Positions 5,573-6,718 of a stretch of 6,718 nucleotides of DNA are shown here, piece after piece. Each line of letters opens with the position of its first letter. The first letter of the stretch is position 1. The stretch comes from an uncultured Planctomycetaceae bacterium (GTDB lineage: Bacteria; Planctomycetota; Planctomycetia; Pirellulales; JACPPG01). The position numbers and the translations under genes are program-made. Location: NCBI GenBank assembly GCA_945957305.1, contig CAMFLN010000168.1, forward strand, positions 1 to 6,718, written 5' to 3'. The notes below the pieces were generated by a model. The model saw nothing but the letters and a program-made list of their open reading frames with translations, made no database searches and was not told where the DNA came from.

Positions 5573-6718
5573 TTATTTGCCGATCTGCTTAATGGCTTCG
5601 GCCGCTGCTTCGCGGACGGCAAGGCTCTCGTCGTCGAGTGCCTTTTGCAAGGCGGGAAGTGCCGAACGCGCCGGGGCGCCGATGTCGCCGAGCGACGAGG
5701 CAGCCTCGTAGCGAGCCAGTTCGGTCTCCCCCTCCTCGACCACCTTGGTCAGCAAAGGGACCGCCAATTGTACGATGTTTTTATCTTCCGGGACGATGCG
5801 TAGCAGGGCCCACACGCTGACCAGTCGTAATACCCGGTCCTTCGAATCCAGATTTTTCCGCAATTCCGGCACTGCCGCGGCCGCAGGCGGGCCGATTTTG
5901 CCCAGGGCGTAACAGGCCGAAACGCGGACATCCTCCTCGGAATCGGTCAGAGCTTTCACCAAGGCCGGCGTCGCTGCGGCGCTGTCAGGACCAATCGCGG
6001 CCAGGGTAAACAACAGCTCGCGGCGCTGCTCCGGCTGGGCTTTTTCGAGCGCCGCGACAAGGTGCGGGACGGCCCCCTTGGCCTCGGCCCCCATGAGTCC
6101 CAGCAAGCGTACTGCTTTGTCATGCATTGCCGGGTCTTGCAATCGCTCCGCGACACGCGGCACGATTTCGTCGCCGAGCGAGGCAATCGCGCTATACACA
6201 TGCGCCTGCACCGCCGGATCGGGATCGTCGAGCGCCGCCACCAGCGGCGGACCCACCAAATCGGGCGCAGCGTCCAATTCGACGAGCGCCCGGGCAGCTC
6301 CGCGGCGCACGTAGACGTTGTCTTGTTTCAGCGCGGCGACAATCAGGTCGATCGCCTTGGTCACCGCAGGCTTGTTGTCGGGATCGAGCTTGGCGACCGC
6401 CCAAGCGGCAACCATGCGGAGAAACTCGTCCTGGTCCTCTTCGGCCTTTTCGAGCGCGGCCACGGCGTCGGTCGCGCCGATCTGGCCGAGCGTGAAGGCG
6501 GCCGCGTAGCGAATGGCGGCGGTCGAATCATTCAAGAGTTTGCCGACCTGCGGTCCGGCGGATTTAGCATCAGGCCCGATCGCTCCCAGCGCCAGGATGG
6601 CCTGCATGCGAACCTCAGGCTCCTTGTCGTCAAGCAGTTTAATGAGATCCGGCACCGCGGCCTTGGCCGGCGGGCCGATTTCGGCCAGCACGACACTCGC
6701 CCAGTAGCGGCCTTGCTT
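5573..6718 (-). CDS. HEAT-repeat protein, C-terminal part (N-terminus beyond right edge)
   Basis: The frame is open to the window edge: nine codons (KQGRYWASV) precede the first in-frame GTG at 6691 and already belong to a HEAT helix (YWASVVLAEIG). That GTG is therefore internal and the true start lies outside. The 381 visible residues form about 11 complete HEAT (HEAT_2 / PBS-lyase type) repeats plus a partial first one. Most are 33-37 residues and follow the pattern GPxAxxAVPxLxxxLxDxxxxVRxxAxxALxxIG, for example GPDSAAATPALVKALTDSEE and GPPAAAAVPELRKNLDSKDR. One repeat (GDEIVPRVAERLQDPAMHDK) is shortened. Such repeats stack into an alpha-solenoid that binds other proteins; no catalytic residues are visible, so a scaffold role is the most that can be said. 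The chain ends right after the last repeat (EAIKQIGK). Whether it is exported cannot be judged without the N-terminus. The small secreted protein follows 34 nt downstream. Confidence 0.93.
   Translation of the reverse strand, partial: KQGRYWASVVLAEIGPPAKAAVPDLIKLLDDKEPEVRMQAILALGAIGPDAKSAGPQVGKLLNDSTAAIRYAAAFTLGQIGATDAVAALEKAEEDQDEFLRMVAAWAVAKLDPDNKPAVTKAIDLIVAALKQDNVYVRRGAARALVELDAAPDLVGPPLVAALDDPDPAVQAHVYSAIASLGDEIVPRVAERLQDPAMHDKAVRLLGLMGAEAKGAVPHLVAALEKAQPEQRRELLFTLAAIGPDSAAATPALVKALTDSEEDVRVSACYALGKIGPPAAAAVPELRKNLDSKDRVLRLVSVWALLRIVPEDKNIVQLAVPLLTKVVEEGETELARYEAASSLGDIGAPARSALPALQKALDDESLAVREAAAEAIKQIGK

Noticed and set aside
6689..6691. GTG at 6691 as the start of the HEAT-repeat gene
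   Set aside because: The frame stays open to the window edge and the codons before it continue a HEAT helix, so the gene begins outside the window.

Overview
The window looks like chromosomal DNA of a GC-rich planctomycete, most likely of the Pirellulales type. This rests on three things: a membrane-anchored protein joining putative-Ig (He_PIG-like) domains to a transglutaminase-like domain, a long HEAT-repeat protein, and an Ffh with a long basic tail. The taxonomic placement is inference from gene content, not from a phylogeny.

Layout. (1) Positions 1-1757, minus strand: the translation/secretion pair ffh (signal recognition particle GTPase) followed 91 nt downstream by the start of rpsP (ribosomal protein S16), which runs off the left edge. 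(2) Positions 1758-2250: a divergent intergenic region of about 490 nt with no convincing gene or RNA. It should carry the ffh promoter and the promoter of the next gene. (3) Positions 2251-4899, plus strand: one 882-residue protein with a short cytoplasmic N-terminus, one membrane segment, two Ig-like domains, a helical region, a transglutaminase-like domain with visible Cys and His, and a helical C-terminus. (4) Positions 4900-4959: a short convergent gap with a hairpin followed by a T-run in the minus direction, a likely intrinsic terminator for the minus-strand genes. (5) Positions 4960-6718, minus strand: a HEAT-repeat protein (open at the right edge) followed 34 nt later by a small secreted protein of unknown function, probably one transcription unit.

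How they work together. ffh and rpsP are housekeeping genes commonly adjacent in bacteria. The transglutaminase-like protein and the HEAT/secreted pair are lineage-type accessory proteins that converge on each other and show no direct functional link to ffh. I see no mobile element, CRISPR array, tRNA or rRNA. I did not find a clearly new multi-gene system. The most interesting items are the Ig-transglutaminase membrane protein and the uncharacterised secreted protein behind the HEAT gene.
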